From contig NZ_CP129964.1 of the NCBI RefSeq assembly GCF_030503675.1, positions 1,612,001 through 1,676,000 of the forward strand: 64,000 nt of DNA. The letters are read 5' to 3'. The translations under genes and the position numbers were made by a program. Within the stretch, counting starts at the first letter, position 1, and each line of letters starts with the position of its first letter. Positions 41,881-50,741 of this stretch are shown here, piece after piece. A model generated the notes under the pieces. That model was not told where the DNA came from and made no database searches. It was given only the letters and a program-made list of their open reading frames with translations. This DNA comes from Lutimonas zeaxanthinifaciens (GTDB lineage Bacteria > Bacteroidota > Bacteroidia > Flavobacteriales > Flavobacteriaceae).

Positions 41881-42834
41881 ATGTCTGACGTTGCTAAAAT
41901 TGATAACCTTGTAAAGAGCTATTCCCTTTTAAAGGATGAAATAGGAAAGGTGATCATTGGGCAACATGATGCCGTTAACCATGTTTTACTATCGGTTTTA
42001 TGTGGTGGCCACTCTTTGTTAATTGGGGTTCCGGGATTAGCAAAAACGTTATTGGTCAACACGGTGGCCCAGGCACTGGGGCTAAATTTTAAAAGAATAC
42101 AGTTTACACCGGACCTCATGCCTTCGGATATATTAGGAAGTGAAATATTGGATGAGAGCAGGCATTTCAAATTTGTAAAAGGGCCTGTATTTGCCAATAT
42201 AATACTGGCAGATGAAATTAACAGGACACCTCCCAAAACCCAGGCAGCGCTTTTGGAAGCCATGCAGGAAAAATCAGTAACCGTTGCAGGTCAGAGTTTT
42301 GACCTTGATCTTCCGTTTTTTGTATTGGCCACCCAAAACCCTATCGAACAGGAAGGTACCTATCCGCTCCCGGAAGCTCAACTCGACAGATTTATGTTCT
42401 CCATATATCTCGATTACCCATCTTTTGAAGAAGAGGTATTTGTGGCGAAGAACACTACTAACGACGAAAATTCAATAATCAAACCGGTATTCTCCAAGAG
42501 AGATATTATTGATTATCAGCATTTGATCAGAAGAATTCCGATAGCTGATAATGTGGTAGAATACGCGGTAAGGGTTGCATCCCGAACTAGACCAAATAAG
42601 GAAGGGGCTCCGGATATTGTGAAATCATATATTGACTGGGGAGCAGGCCCCAGAGCTTCACAAAACCTGGTGCTTGGAGCAAAGGCCTATGCCGCTATCC
42701 ATGGAAAATACTCTCCTGATATTGCGGATGTGCAAGCTGTGGCACACGGAATTCTGCATCACAGGATCGTGAAAAATTACAAGGCTGAGGCTGAAGGCAT
42801 TTCAGAAACTCAGATTATCAATGCTATTCTTTAG
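41881..42834 (+). CDS. MoxR-family AAA+ ATPase
   Basis: A 317-residue MoxR-type AAA+ ATPase, thought to act as a chaperone that matures or assembles partner complexes, often with VWA or DUF58 proteins. Walker A is GVPGLAKTLLVNTVAQ (near residue 45), Walker B ILADEINRTPPKTQAALLEA, sensor 1 ATQNPIEQEGTYPLPEAQLD with the arginine-finger region following. It ends the surA operon. The DUF58 and VWA partners often encoded next to moxR are not here; the next gene, 218 bases on, is rpsA with its own promoter. Confidence 0.94.
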   Translation: MSDVAKIDNLVKSYSLLKDEIGKVIIGQHDAVNHVLLSVLCGGHSLLIGVPGLAKTLLVNTVAQALGLNFKRIQFTPDLMPSDILGSEILDESRHFKFVKGPVFANIILADEINRTPPKTQAALLEAMQEKSVTVAGQSFDLDLPFFVLATQNPIEQEGTYPLPEAQLDRFMFSIYLDYPSFEEEVFVAKNTTNDENSIIKPVFSKRDIIDYQHLIRRIPIADNVVEYAVRVASRTRPNKEGAPDIVKSYIDWGAGPRASQNLVLGAKAYAAIHGKYSPDIADVQAVAHGILHHRIVKNYKAEAEGISETQIINAIL

Positions 42835-42901
42835 CTTAAGGACTGATAAACAGCAGTTTAAATTTCACATTTCTTATTCATCAAATAATATCTTATTGCA
42901 C

Positions 42902-42933
42902 TTTGTATAAACAATAATTTGTTTGTATATTTG
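42902..42933 (+). promoter_or_regulatory. Bacteroidota-type promoter of rpsA
   Basis: TTTG at 42902-42905, 20 bases, then TATATTTG at 42926-42933: an exact fit to TTTG-N19/20-TAnnTTTG. It predicts a transcript start near 42940 and a leader of about 110 bases ahead of rpsA. Confidence 0.8.
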
Positions 42934-42937
42934 CACG

Positions 42938-42968
42938 CCTTTTGAACGAAAATCAGATTATCAAAAGG
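42938..42968 (+). promoter_or_regulatory. Inverted repeat at the 5' end of the rpsA leader
   Basis: CCTTTTGA (42938-42945) pairs perfectly with TCAAAAGG (42961-42968) around a 15-base loop. With the start site predicted near 42940, this hairpin would be at the extreme 5' end of the rpsA mRNA. It has no T-run and is not a terminator. A regulatory or stabilising role is only inferred. Confidence 0.45.
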
Positions 42969-43052
42969 TGAAGCGAAATAAGTATTCATTTCTCTTTGCG
43001 TTCTAATCGTTTAAAAATCTGAAGAACAAAAAGATACAAGGTATAAGACATT

Positions 43053-45278
43053 ATGTCGAAACTACAGGAAAAAATTGAACTATACACTGGCGCTGCCGAA
43101 AAGCTGGGTATAAAATTAGATGCGGATCTCTTTAAATTAGTAACTAAAGGACTTGGTCCTTCAATCTACAAAGAAGACGCAGAATTGGTTTCATCATCAA
43201 ACAAAGATGAACTTGAAACTATCAAAAAGAACTTCCTTATTAAAAAACTGGGACTTGAAGCAAACGACGAAGTGCTTGATGCTGCGATCGCTAAAGCGAT
43301 TGAAACATTAGGATCGAGCAATAAGAAAAAATATCGTGCGCTTTTTTACTATTTATTAGTGAAAGAAACAGGTTCAGAATCTTTTTACGAAGCTGATAAA
43401 GAGGCTCCGGCAAAGGAAGAGAAGGAAGTAAAATCGGAAAAAGTTAAAGAAGAAGTTGCAAAACCAAAAAAAGAAGAAGAGTTGGAAGAAAAAGTAGCAG
43501 AAAAAGCTGTAGTAGTTGCTGAGCAGGCTGAACCAAAAGTAGATGCAGGAAAGTTCCTTGAAGAATTTGACTGGCAGAAATACGAAGAAGGAATTGAAGC
43601 CATTGATCAGAAAAAATTAGATGAATTTGACAGTGCCCTTGAAAATACAGTAGGGTTTGTTGAAGAGCGTCAGGTTATTGATGGTGTCGTTGTAAGACTT
43701 ACAGACCGTGAGGCCATCATCGATATCAATTCAAAGTCTGAAGGTGTTATTTCATTAAACGAATTCAGATATAACCCTAACCTAAAGGTTGGTGATACCG
43801 TAGAGGTAAAGGTTGACAAGTTAGAAGATAACACGGGTCAATTGGTCTTATCTCACAGAAAGGCAAGAGTAATCAAGGCCTGGGAGAGAGTAAACAGAGC
43901 TCATGAAACTCAGGAAATCGTTACAGGTTACGTAAAATGTAGAACAAAAGGAGGTATGATTGTTGACGTATTCGGTATCGAAGCCTTCTTGCCAGGTTCT
44001 CAAATTGACGTTAAGCCAATTAGAGATTACGATCAGTTTGTAGACAAAAATATGGAGTTCAAGGTTGTTAAGATCAACCATGAGTTCAAAAACATTGTTG
44101 TTTCTCACAAAGCGCTTATTGAAGCGGATCTTGCAGAGCAGAAGAAAGAAATCATTGGACAATTAGAAAAAGGACAGGTACTTGAAGGTGTTGTGAAGAA
44201 CATTACTTCTTATGGTGTATTTGTTGACCTTGGAGGTGTTGACGGATTGGTGCACATTACAGATCTTTCTTGGAGCAGAATTAATCACCCGAGTGAAATT
44301 GTAGAATTGGATCAAAAACTGAATGTTGTAATCCTTGACTTTGACGATGAGAAGACAAGAATTCAACTTGGATTGAAACAATTGAGCAAACATCCATGGG
44401 AAGCATTGGATGAAAACCTTAAAGTTGGTGATAAGGTAAAAGGTAAAGTTGCGATCATAGCTGATTATGGTGCATTTATCGAGGTAAGTGAAGGTGTTGA
44501 AGGATTGATTCACGTTTCTGAAATGTCTTGGTCAACTCACTTGAGATCGGCTCAGGATTTTGTAAAGGTAGGAGACGTTGTTGAGGCTGTTATTCTTACA
44601 CTTGACAGAGACGAAAGAAAGATGTCTTTAGGGATCAAGCAATTGCAACCGGACCCATGGACAGATATTACAACAAAATACCCAGTTGGTTCAAAGCACA
44701 CTGGAACCGTAAGAAATTATACTAATTTTGGAGTATTTGTTGAATTGGAAGAAGGAATTGACGGATTGGTTTACATTTCTGATCTATCATGGACTAAGAA
44801 GATCAAGCACCCATCTGACTTTGTAAAAGTTGGTGACAAGCTGGATGTAGAAGTTCTTGAATTGGATGTTGAAGGACGTAAATTAAACCTTGGTCATAAA
44901 CAAACTACTGAGAATCCTTGGGATAAGCACGAAGAAACTTACACTATTGATTCTGTTCATTCAGGAACAATCAAAGAGGTAAATGACAAGGGTGCTATTG
45001 TTACTTTTGAAGATGGAGTTGAGGCTTTTGTACCTGGACGTCATATGGAGAAAGAAGACAGATCTAAATTGGTAAAAGGAGATGCTGCTGAATTCAAAGT
45101 ATTGGAATTCAACAAAGAGTACAGAAGATTAGTAGTTTCTCACTCAGCCATATTCAGAGCACAGGAAGAAAGAAATATCAAGGCCGCGAACAAGCAGTCT
45201 GAACAAGCTGAAAAAACTACTTTAGGAGATATTTCAGGTCTCGCTGATCTTAAGAAAAAAATGGAATCTGGTAAGTAA
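43053..45278 (+). CDS. rpsA: Ribosomal protein bS1 with an N-terminal DUF2853 domain
   Basis: bS1 binds mRNA to the 30S subunit. The 741-residue product is about 150 longer than usual flavobacterial S1 (about 590). Residues 1-113 match the small stand-alone DUF2853 family: VTKGLGPSIYKEDAELVSSS, ELETIKKNFLIKKLGL, GSSNKKKYRALFYYLLVKE. Residues 114-165 are a Lys/Glu-rich linker. Standard S1 starts at about 167 (FLEEFDWQKYEEGIEAIDQK) and has six S1 (OB) domains near 207-270, 289-353, 374-442, 460-528, 547-615 and 634-699. The frame is unbroken and codon use does not change at the join. Own promoter upstream; strong terminator downstream. Confidence 0.95.
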   Translation: MSKLQEKIELYTGAAEKLGIKLDADLFKLVTKGLGPSIYKEDAELVSSSNKDELETIKKNFLIKKLGLEANDEVLDAAIAKAIETLGSSNKKKYRALFYYLLVKETGSESFYEADKEAPAKEEKEVKSEKVKEEVAKPKKEEELEEKVAEKAVVVAEQAEPKVDAGKFLEEFDWQKYEEGIEAIDQKKLDEFDSALENTVGFVEERQVIDGVVVRLTDREAIIDINSKSEGVISLNEFRYNPNLKVGDTVEVKVDKLEDNTGQLVLSHRKARVIKAWERVNRAHETQEIVTGYVKCRTKGGMIVDVFGIEAFLPGSQIDVKPIRDYDQFVDKNMEFKVVKINHEFKNIVVSHKALIEADLAEQKKEIIGQLEKGQVLEGVVKNITSYGVFVDLGGVDGLVHITDLSWSRINHPSEIVELDQKLNVVILDFDDEKTRIQLGLKQLSKHPWEALDENLKVGDKVKGKVAIIADYGAFIEVSEGVEGLIHVSEMSWSTHLRSAQDFVKVGDVVEAVILTLDRDERKMSLGIKQLQPDPWTDITTKYPVGSKHTGTVRNYTNFGVFVELEEGIDGLVYISDLSWTKKIKHPSDFVKVGDKLDVEVLELDVEGRKLNLGHKQTTENPWDKHEETYTIDSVHSGTIKEVNDKGAIVTFEDGVEAFVPGRHMEKEDRSKLVKGDAAEFKVLEFNKEYRRLVVSHSAIFRAQEERNIKAANKQSEQAEKTTLGDISGLADLKKKMESGK

Positions 45279-45300
45279 TCAGAACTTCATTTAAAATTGT

Positions 45301-45343
45301 AAACCGTTCTTGTTTTGCCCGGCAAAATTTGAACGGTTTTTTT
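45301..45343 (+). terminator. Strong intrinsic terminator of rpsA
   Basis: A long two-part hairpin: AAACCGTTC (45301-45309) with GAACGGTTT at the outer part and TTTTGCC with GGCAAAA inside, closed by a single C, followed by a T-run. It ends the rpsA transcript before the glmM promoter. Confidence 0.93.
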
Positions 45344-45344
45344 A

Positions 45345-45374
45345 TTGTCGGATTTTAGGTAAAAAGTATATTTG
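45345..45374 (+). promoter_or_regulatory. Bacteroidota-type promoter of glmM
   Basis: TTG at 45345-45347, 19 bases, then TATATTTG at 45367-45374. It starts right at the end of the rpsA terminator and gives a leader of about 13-15 bases before the glmM ATG. Confidence 0.75.
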
Positions 45375-45394
45375 TAACATTCAAAAAATACCAA

Positions 45395-46786
45395 ATGACT
45401 TTAATAAAATCTATTTCCGGAATTCGCGGAACGATCGGCGGAAATGTCGATGATAATTTAACTCCATTGGATGCCGTAAAATTTGCATCTGCTTATGGAA
45501 CATGGCTCCTAAAAAGAAATCCTTCAGATAAAAAATGTAAGGTAGTGATCGGTCGGGATGCCAGGATTTCGGGCAAAATGATCAGCAGCCTGGTTGCAAA
45601 TACTTTGGTCGGCCTTGGCATTGATGTGGTTGACCTGGGTTTATCCACAACGCCAACCGTAGAGGTAGCTGTCCCGCTTGAAAATGCAGATGGAGGAATC
45701 ATAGTAACCGCCTCTCACAATCCGAAACAATGGAACGCCTTAAAACTGTTAAATGAAAAAGGCGAATTTCTGGATGCTGAAGAAGGAGGAGTTATTTTGG
45801 ATCTTGCCCTTTCACAGGATTTTGACTATGCGGAAGTTGATAAACTGGGAAGATATTCCAAATTAAAAAATTACTTTAAAAAGCATATTGATGAAGTACT
45901 GAATTTACCTCTGGTTGATGCAGAAGGGATCAGGAAGGCAAATTTTAAAGTTGTTGTCGATGCCGTAAATTCAACAGGTGGGTTAGCGATTCCACAATTA
46001 CTGGAAGCCTTAGGTGTTGAGTGCATTAAACTTTATTGTGACCCAACGGGCCATTTTCCTCATAATCCGGAGCCGTTACCGGAGCACCTTAAAGAAATTT
46101 CAAAACTGGTAGTTGAAGAAAATGCAAATCTGGGAATTGTAGTTGACCCTGACGTAGATCGACTGGCTATTGTCAATGAAGACGGAAGTATGTTTGGTGA
46201 AGAATATACCTTGGTTGCCTGTGCCGACTACGTATTGTCTAAAAAATCAGGAAATACCGTATCGAATCTTTCTTCTTCGCGTGCGCTTAGAGACGTTACA
46301 GAAAAACATGGTGGAACTTACGAAGCTTCTGCGGTAGGAGAGGTGAACGTGGTGAAACTGATGAAAAAAAATAAAGTGGTCATTGGTGGGGAAGGAAATG
46401 GAGGAATTATCTACCCTGAATCACATTATGGCCGAGATTCTCTTGTGGGAGTGGCTTTGTTTTTGAGCCACCTGGCACAGCTGAAGGTTTCCTGTAAAGA
46501 ATTACGCGATTCATATCCTCAGTATTTTATGAGCAAGAACAAGATCGAATTAACGCCGCAGATTGATGTAGACGCTATCCTTTCAGCGATGAGCAAAAAA
46601 TATTCGGAGGAAGACATCAGCACCATTGATGGTGTAAAGATCGATTTTGAAAAAGAATGGGTACATTTGAGGAAGTCGAATACCGAACCTATTATTCGAA
46701 TTTATACAGAAAGCGGTTCGCAAGAGGCCGCTGATGAGCTGGCATTACGCTTTATTGAGGAAATCAAAGTGATTGCAGGGCTTTAA
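45395..46786 (+). CDS. glmM: Phosphoglucosamine mutase
   Basis: GlmM converts glucosamine-6-phosphate to glucosamine-1-phosphate on the way to UDP-GlcNAc for peptidoglycan and LPS. The 463 residues have the four phosphohexomutase domains: the phospho-Ser loop IIVTASHNPKQWNALKLLN (Ser at about 105), the metal loop VVDPDVDRLAIV (D-x-D-x-D-R), the sugar-binding GGEGNGGIIYPESHYGRD and the phosphate-binding RKSNTEPIIRIYTES. The N-terminal IKSISGIRGTIGG is typical of the Bacteroidota enzyme. Phosphomannomutase is the alternative in the same family; the sugar-loop sequence favours GlmM. It follows rpsA with its own promoter. Confidence 0.9.
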   Translation: MTLIKSISGIRGTIGGNVDDNLTPLDAVKFASAYGTWLLKRNPSDKKCKVVIGRDARISGKMISSLVANTLVGLGIDVVDLGLSTTPTVEVAVPLENADGGIIVTASHNPKQWNALKLLNEKGEFLDAEEGGVILDLALSQDFDYAEVDKLGRYSKLKNYFKKHIDEVLNLPLVDAEGIRKANFKVVVDAVNSTGGLAIPQLLEALGVECIKLYCDPTGHFPHNPEPLPEHLKEISKLVVEENANLGIVVDPDVDRLAIVNEDGSMFGEEYTLVACADYVLSKKSGNTVSNLSSSRALRDVTEKHGGTYEASAVGEVNVVKLMKKNKVVIGGEGNGGIIYPESHYGRDSLVGVALFLSHLAQLKVSCKELRDSYPQYFMSKNKIELTPQIDVDAILSAMSKKYSEEDISTIDGVKIDFEKEWVHLRKSNTEPIIRIYTESGSQEAADELALRFIEEIKVIAGL

Positions 46787-46799
46787 CTTTTAATTTAAT

Positions 46800-48275
46800 A
46801 TGGTGATGAGTTTAGAGAAGTATTTTGATAAGTTTCGCCAACAGATTATTGGATTAAATGAAACTTTCGTAACTCCATATGGAGAACAGAAGATGATTTA
46901 TGCAGACTGGACGGCCAGCGGAAGACTGTACCGACCCATAGAGGAGAAAATGCTCAACGAATTTGGTCCTTTTGTGGCGAATACGCATACAGAAACTACT
47001 TTTTCAGGTTCAGCAATGACCTTGGCTTATCATGAGGCAAGGCAGATCATCAAAAGGCATGTAAACGCCGGGGAAGATTGTGCTCTAATCGCAGAAGGTA
47101 CAGGAATGACCGGAGTGATCAATAAATTTCAGCGTATCCTGGGCTTAAAGGTTTCTGAAAATTTACGGGAACTTTCTGATGCGATTCCTGAGGAGAAAAA
47201 ACCTGTAGTATTTATTACACACATGGAGCATCATTCCAACCAGACATCATGGCTGGAAACCATCGCTGATGTGGAGATCATTAATTGTGATAAAGAGGGC
47301 CTTGTAGATTATGAGGATTTGTATCGACTTCTAGACCGGTATAAAAACAAGGAAATGAAAATCGCTTCCGTAACAGCTTGTTCCAATGTAACAGGAATTC
47401 AACCGGATTACCACAGGATTGCCAAGATCATGCATCAGCATGATGGCGTTTGTTTCGTGGATTTTGCCTGCTCCGCGCCCTATGTGCATATCGATATGCA
47501 TCCTGAAGACAAAGAAGCTTCATTAGATGCCATATTTTTCTCACCGCATAAATTTTTGGGAGGGCCAGGGACCTCAGGGGTGTTGATTTTTAATAAATCC
47601 CTTTATAAGAATATGATACCCGATAATCCCGGAGGAGGAACGGTGAACTGGACAAATCCATGGGGCGAACACAAGTACCTTGATGATATAGAAACGAGAG
47701 AAGACGGGGGTACTCCGGGTTTTTTACAAACCATAAAGATCGCTCTTGCAGTGCAGCTCAAAGAGGAGATGGGTACGCAGCAAATTCATGACAGAGAAAA
47801 TGAGATTATCGATATCGTTTTTGAAAAGCTGTTGCCTATTGAGAATCTGACCCTTTTGGCAGGACAGCACAGAGACAGACTTGGTGTTTTTTCATTCTTT
47901 ATTGATGACCTGCATTACAATTTGGGGGTTAAACTCCTCAACGATCGCTTTGGGGTTCAAACCAGAGGAGGATGTTCTTGTGCGGGAACTTATGGACATT
48001 TTTTGCTTCATGTGGATCAGAACCAATCCCATGAGCTGATGGAAAAAATGGAGCAGGGATGCCTCATTGAAAGGCCAGGGTGGATTAGAATGTCGATACA
48101 TCCAACCACAACAGACAAGGAGGTGCGCTTCATTTGCGAGGCCATCAGGCAGGTTGCCGAGAACTTTAAGGAATGGTCAAAAGACTACAGCTACGAAGCA
48201 CAGAATAACGAATTTGTCCACAAATCTTTTACGCCAAGCGAAAAAGAGTTGGTAAAACAGTGGTTTGATCTTTAG
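46800..48275 (+). CDS. Class V aminotransferase (cysteine desulfurase-like)
   Basis: A 491-residue fold-type I PLP enzyme of the class V (NifS/SufS-like) group. The PLP Lys is in FFSPHKFLGGPGTSGVLIF at about residue 250, the PLP-binding His in FITHMEHHSNQTSWLE, and the substrate loop near the C-terminus has GGCSCAGTYG, whose Cys could be the persulfide nucleophile. It is longer than SufS (about 406) and has an extra C-terminal part. It is not next to any Suf gene, so a role other than general iron-sulfur assembly is possible. Start at ATG 46800; ATG 46806 is equally possible. It lies 14 bases after glmM. Confidence 0.87.
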   Translation: MVMSLEKYFDKFRQQIIGLNETFVTPYGEQKMIYADWTASGRLYRPIEEKMLNEFGPFVANTHTETTFSGSAMTLAYHEARQIIKRHVNAGEDCALIAEGTGMTGVINKFQRILGLKVSENLRELSDAIPEEKKPVVFITHMEHHSNQTSWLETIADVEIINCDKEGLVDYEDLYRLLDRYKNKEMKIASVTACSNVTGIQPDYHRIAKIMHQHDGVCFVDFACSAPYVHIDMHPEDKEASLDAIFFSPHKFLGGPGTSGVLIFNKSLYKNMIPDNPGGGTVNWTNPWGEHKYLDDIETREDGGTPGFLQTIKIALAVQLKEEMGTQQIHDRENEIIDIVFEKLLPIENLTLLAGQHRDRLGVFSFFIDDLHYNLGVKLLNDRFGVQTRGGCSCAGTYGHFLLHVDQNQSHELMEKMEQGCLIERPGWIRMSIHPTTTDKEVRFICEAIRQVAENFKEWSKDYSYEAQNNEFVHKSFTPSEKELVKQWFDL

Positions 48276-48284
48276 AAAATCGTC

Positions 48285-48848
48285 ATGAATATTTACATCG
48301 CATTGCTCAGGGGAATTAATGTTTCAGGCAAGAATGTGATGAAAATGGCCGATTTGAAGAATGCACTTTCAGGACTTAATCTGGAGTATCTTCAAACCTA
48401 TGTGCAAAGCGGTAATCTTGTGTTTATGTCCGAAGAGGATGATTCTGAAACCCTTTCCAAGTCTATTTCAGGCTTGATCTTTCAAAAATTTAATTATCAG
48501 GTAGAGGTTAAGGTGTTAAAACAGAAAGAGTTCCATCAAAACCTTGCGGAAAACCCATATTTGGATAGGCCGCTCATTGATGTTAAAAAACTATATTACA
48601 TAAATCTATTTGGAATTTTGAGTTCGGAAGATTTTGATAAACTTATTGAACGGGATAAGTTTAGCGAAGAAATGGTTCTGGGGAAAACAGGTCAAATTAT
48701 TTATGTACTTTACAACAACGGCTTCGGCAGATCAAAACTTACGCATCGCTATTTTGAAAATAAACTCAAGGTTTTTGTGACGGCAAGGAATCATAACACG
48801 ATGACAAAACTTGATATTCTGTCTGATAACCTAAAGAACATCAAATGA
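48285..48848 (+). CDS. DUF1697 family protein
   Basis: A 187-residue cytoplasmic protein of the DUF1697 family, function unknown. It has the standard opening MNIYIALLRGINVSGKNVMK and the conserved LKNALSGLNLEYLQTYVQSG followed by NLVF, then a two-domain alpha/beta body ending in TARNHNTMTKLDILSD, the family's typical C-terminal motif (R-N-x-x-T). It follows the aminotransferase by 9 bases and converges with the acyltransferase with 4 bases between stops. Confidence 0.93.
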   Translation: MNIYIALLRGINVSGKNVMKMADLKNALSGLNLEYLQTYVQSGNLVFMSEEDDSETLSKSISGLIFQKFNYQVEVKVLKQKEFHQNLAENPYLDRPLIDVKKLYYINLFGILSSEDFDKLIERDKFSEEMVLGKTGQIIYVLYNNGFGRSKLTHRYFENKLKVFVTARNHNTMTKLDILSDNLKNIK

Positions 48849-48852
48849 CATT

Positions 48853-49746
48853 TTAATTTTCTTGCTCCTTATTAAGCCTCATATGCTTAAATCTTTTATG
48901 ACTCCAGAAGTAATATGCAGGTTCTCTGGTTATATGAGCCTCCAGTTTTTTCATAAAAAGGTCTGTGATGCCAAAGTCAGGGACTTCTCTTGGATTTTCA
49001 CTTAAAATCTCCATTTTGGTCTCATAAAAGCCTCTTCTGATTTTAGCAGTCTCGATATACATTACGGCATAGTCATATTTTTTGGCAAGCATTTCAGTTC
49101 CCGTAATGACCGGGACCTCGACTCCGAAAAAATTGGACCAGTGATAGGTCTTGTGTAATTTTGGTGATTGATCTACCAGCATTCCGTAGACATATCTGTC
49201 GCCTGTGGCATCATTTTTAGCCAGCTGTTCGATCAATTGCTTTGTTGGGACCAGCGTGGTATTAAATTTACTTCTTGACCGAACAATATAGTCATTAAAA
49301 TATTTGTTCTTGACCTTTTTATAGGCTGCAAAACCATGGTGCTCCACACGCAGGTTTAAACTAAACAACCACTCAAAGTTGCCATAATGCGAGCTCATAA
49401 GTAAAATATTCTCATGCTTGTCCATAAACGCTTTTAACTCCTCCGGATTGGTAAGTTTGAATCTCCTTAGGATTTCTTCATTGGATATACTAAAAGTCTT
49501 GATCATTTCCATAAAGATATCCAGGAAATGGTGGAAAAATTCTTTTCTGATCTTCTTTAGCTCAGCTTCAGGTTTGTCCGGAAAAGCAATTTTTAAATTA
49601 TTCATTACCACCTTTTTTCTATACCCAAGAACATGATAGAGTATAAAAAAGAGCCCATCAGATAAAAGGTATAATATCCTGAAAGGAAGTATCGAGATCA
49701 AAACGATAAACGGATAGACAAAAATATAAGTGATGAGTTGCAGCAT
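48853..49746 (-). CDS. Lipid A biosynthesis-type acyltransferase (LpxL/HtrB family), copy 2
   Basis: A 297-residue membrane-associated acyltransferase of the LpxL/HtrB family, which adds secondary acyl chains to lipid A. It has an N-terminal membrane helix, then YRKKVVMNNLKIAFPDKPE, the catalytic H-x4-(D/E) region as LLMSSHYGNFEWLFSLNLRV and the late VYGMLVDQSPK and FWSHKRFKHMR. ATG 49746 is chosen because the paralogue at 49857 starts at the same place relative to the helix; ATG 49788 is possible. A GATATTTG promoter-like element at 49754-49761 (minus) lies just upstream of that ATG and would give a very short leader. Confidence 0.9.
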   Translation of the reverse strand: MLQLITYIFVYPFIVLISILPFRILYLLSDGLFFILYHVLGYRKKVVMNNLKIAFPDKPEAELKKIRKEFFHHFLDIFMEMIKTFSISNEEILRRFKLTNPEELKAFMDKHENILLMSSHYGNFEWLFSLNLRVEHHGFAAYKKVKNKYFNDYIVRSRSKFNTTLVPTKQLIEQLAKNDATGDRYVYGMLVDQSPKLHKTYHWSNFFGVEVPVITGTEMLAKKYDYAVMYIETAKIRRGFYETKMEILSENPREVPDFGITDLFMKKLEAHITREPAYYFWSHKRFKHMRLNKEQEN

Positions 49747-49856
49747 AGCGCCGCAAATATCAAGTAAAAAACTGATACTGGCATTCATTTTCTCAAAAAC
49801 TATTTGAAAAAATGGGATGTTATCTGCCGGAAATAAATATGTGAACGATGCTGGCC

Positions 49857-50741
49857 TTATTTCGGTTTTTTCCCCATGTGCTTGAATCTCTTATGGGTCC
49901 AGAAATAAAATTCCGGAGCTTTCCGAATCTGTTTTTCCATTTCCGCCACATATTTATCGGTTAGTTGATAGAGTGGGGCCGATTTCGGATTGTTTTCAAG
50001 CAGTATAAAAGTAGACTGATATACACCCCGTTTGACTCTTTCAGTCTGAAAATAGAAAACCGGGAGATCGAGTTTTCGAGCTATCGTTTCGGGCCCTATG
50101 ACAATCGGAACCTCAATATCCATAAAAGTGCCCCAGTATTTGATCTTCTCCCATTTTGGGGTTTGATCAGCAAGAAATCCATAGGCCTGAATTTTTCCAT
50201 TCTTAAGATTGGTCAGGATTTCAGGGTAGAATTCCTTGGTCGGGACAAAATTTACACCAAATTTGTTTCGCGTACGTTTAATGAGTCGGTCAAAATACTT
50301 GTTTTTTAGTTTTTTATAAACTACACTCATATGGTAGTTGAGACTTTTTTCAACAATAAAAGAGACCCACTCCCAATTGGCGTAATGTCCTGAAAGGAAA
50401 ATGACACTTTTGCCTTGCTGGTAATATTCATCCAGAAGTTCAGGATTTGTAATAGAAAGTCTTTTTGAAATCTCTTTTTCTGAGATCGTAAAAGATTTAA
50501 TGAGTTCCATAAAAACATCAACAAAATGTTTGAAGGATTCTTTTTCCAGAACAAGACGTTCTTCAGCAGATTTTTCTGGAAAACAAAGCTCTAAATTATG
50601 CCGAACTACTTTTTTTCTGTAGCCCACCAGGTAATAAAGAACCAGATACAGGAAGTCAGAGATCCCAAACAATACGCGCATGGGAAGCATTGAAATCAGC
50701 CATAATGGTGGATAGAGCAGGATATACGCCAGTAATTGCAT
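49857..50741 (-). CDS. Lipid A biosynthesis-type acyltransferase (LpxL/HtrB family), copy 1
   Basis: A 294-residue paralogue of the preceding acyltransferase, same domain order: membrane helix MQLLAYILLYPPLWLISMLP, GYRKKVVRHNLELCFPEKSA, catalytic FLSGHYANWEWVSFIVEK, AYGFLADQTPKWEKIKYWGT and FWTHKRFKHM near the end. The two lie head-to-tail with a gap of 110 bases and share most motifs, so they come from a tandem duplication. They may add different chains or act at different positions of lipid A, or one may act on another lipid such as an ornithine lipid. The substrate is not determined by sequence. Confidence 0.9.
   Translation of the reverse strand: MQLLAYILLYPPLWLISMLPMRVLFGISDFLYLVLYYLVGYRKKVVRHNLELCFPEKSAEERLVLEKESFKHFVDVFMELIKSFTISEKEISKRLSITNPELLDEYYQQGKSVIFLSGHYANWEWVSFIVEKSLNYHMSVVYKKLKNKYFDRLIKRTRNKFGVNFVPTKEFYPEILTNLKNGKIQAYGFLADQTPKWEKIKYWGTFMDIEVPIVIGPETIARKLDLPVFYFQTERVKRGVYQSTFILLENNPKSAPLYQLTDKYVAEMEKQIRKAPEFYFWTHKRFKHMGKKPK

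Noticed and set aside
43848-44513. Two minus-strand ORFs of 104 and 116 codons inside rpsA
   Set aside because: They are antisense frames of a strongly conserved ribosomal protein gene; the S1 domain text explains the base composition and no start signal is seen.
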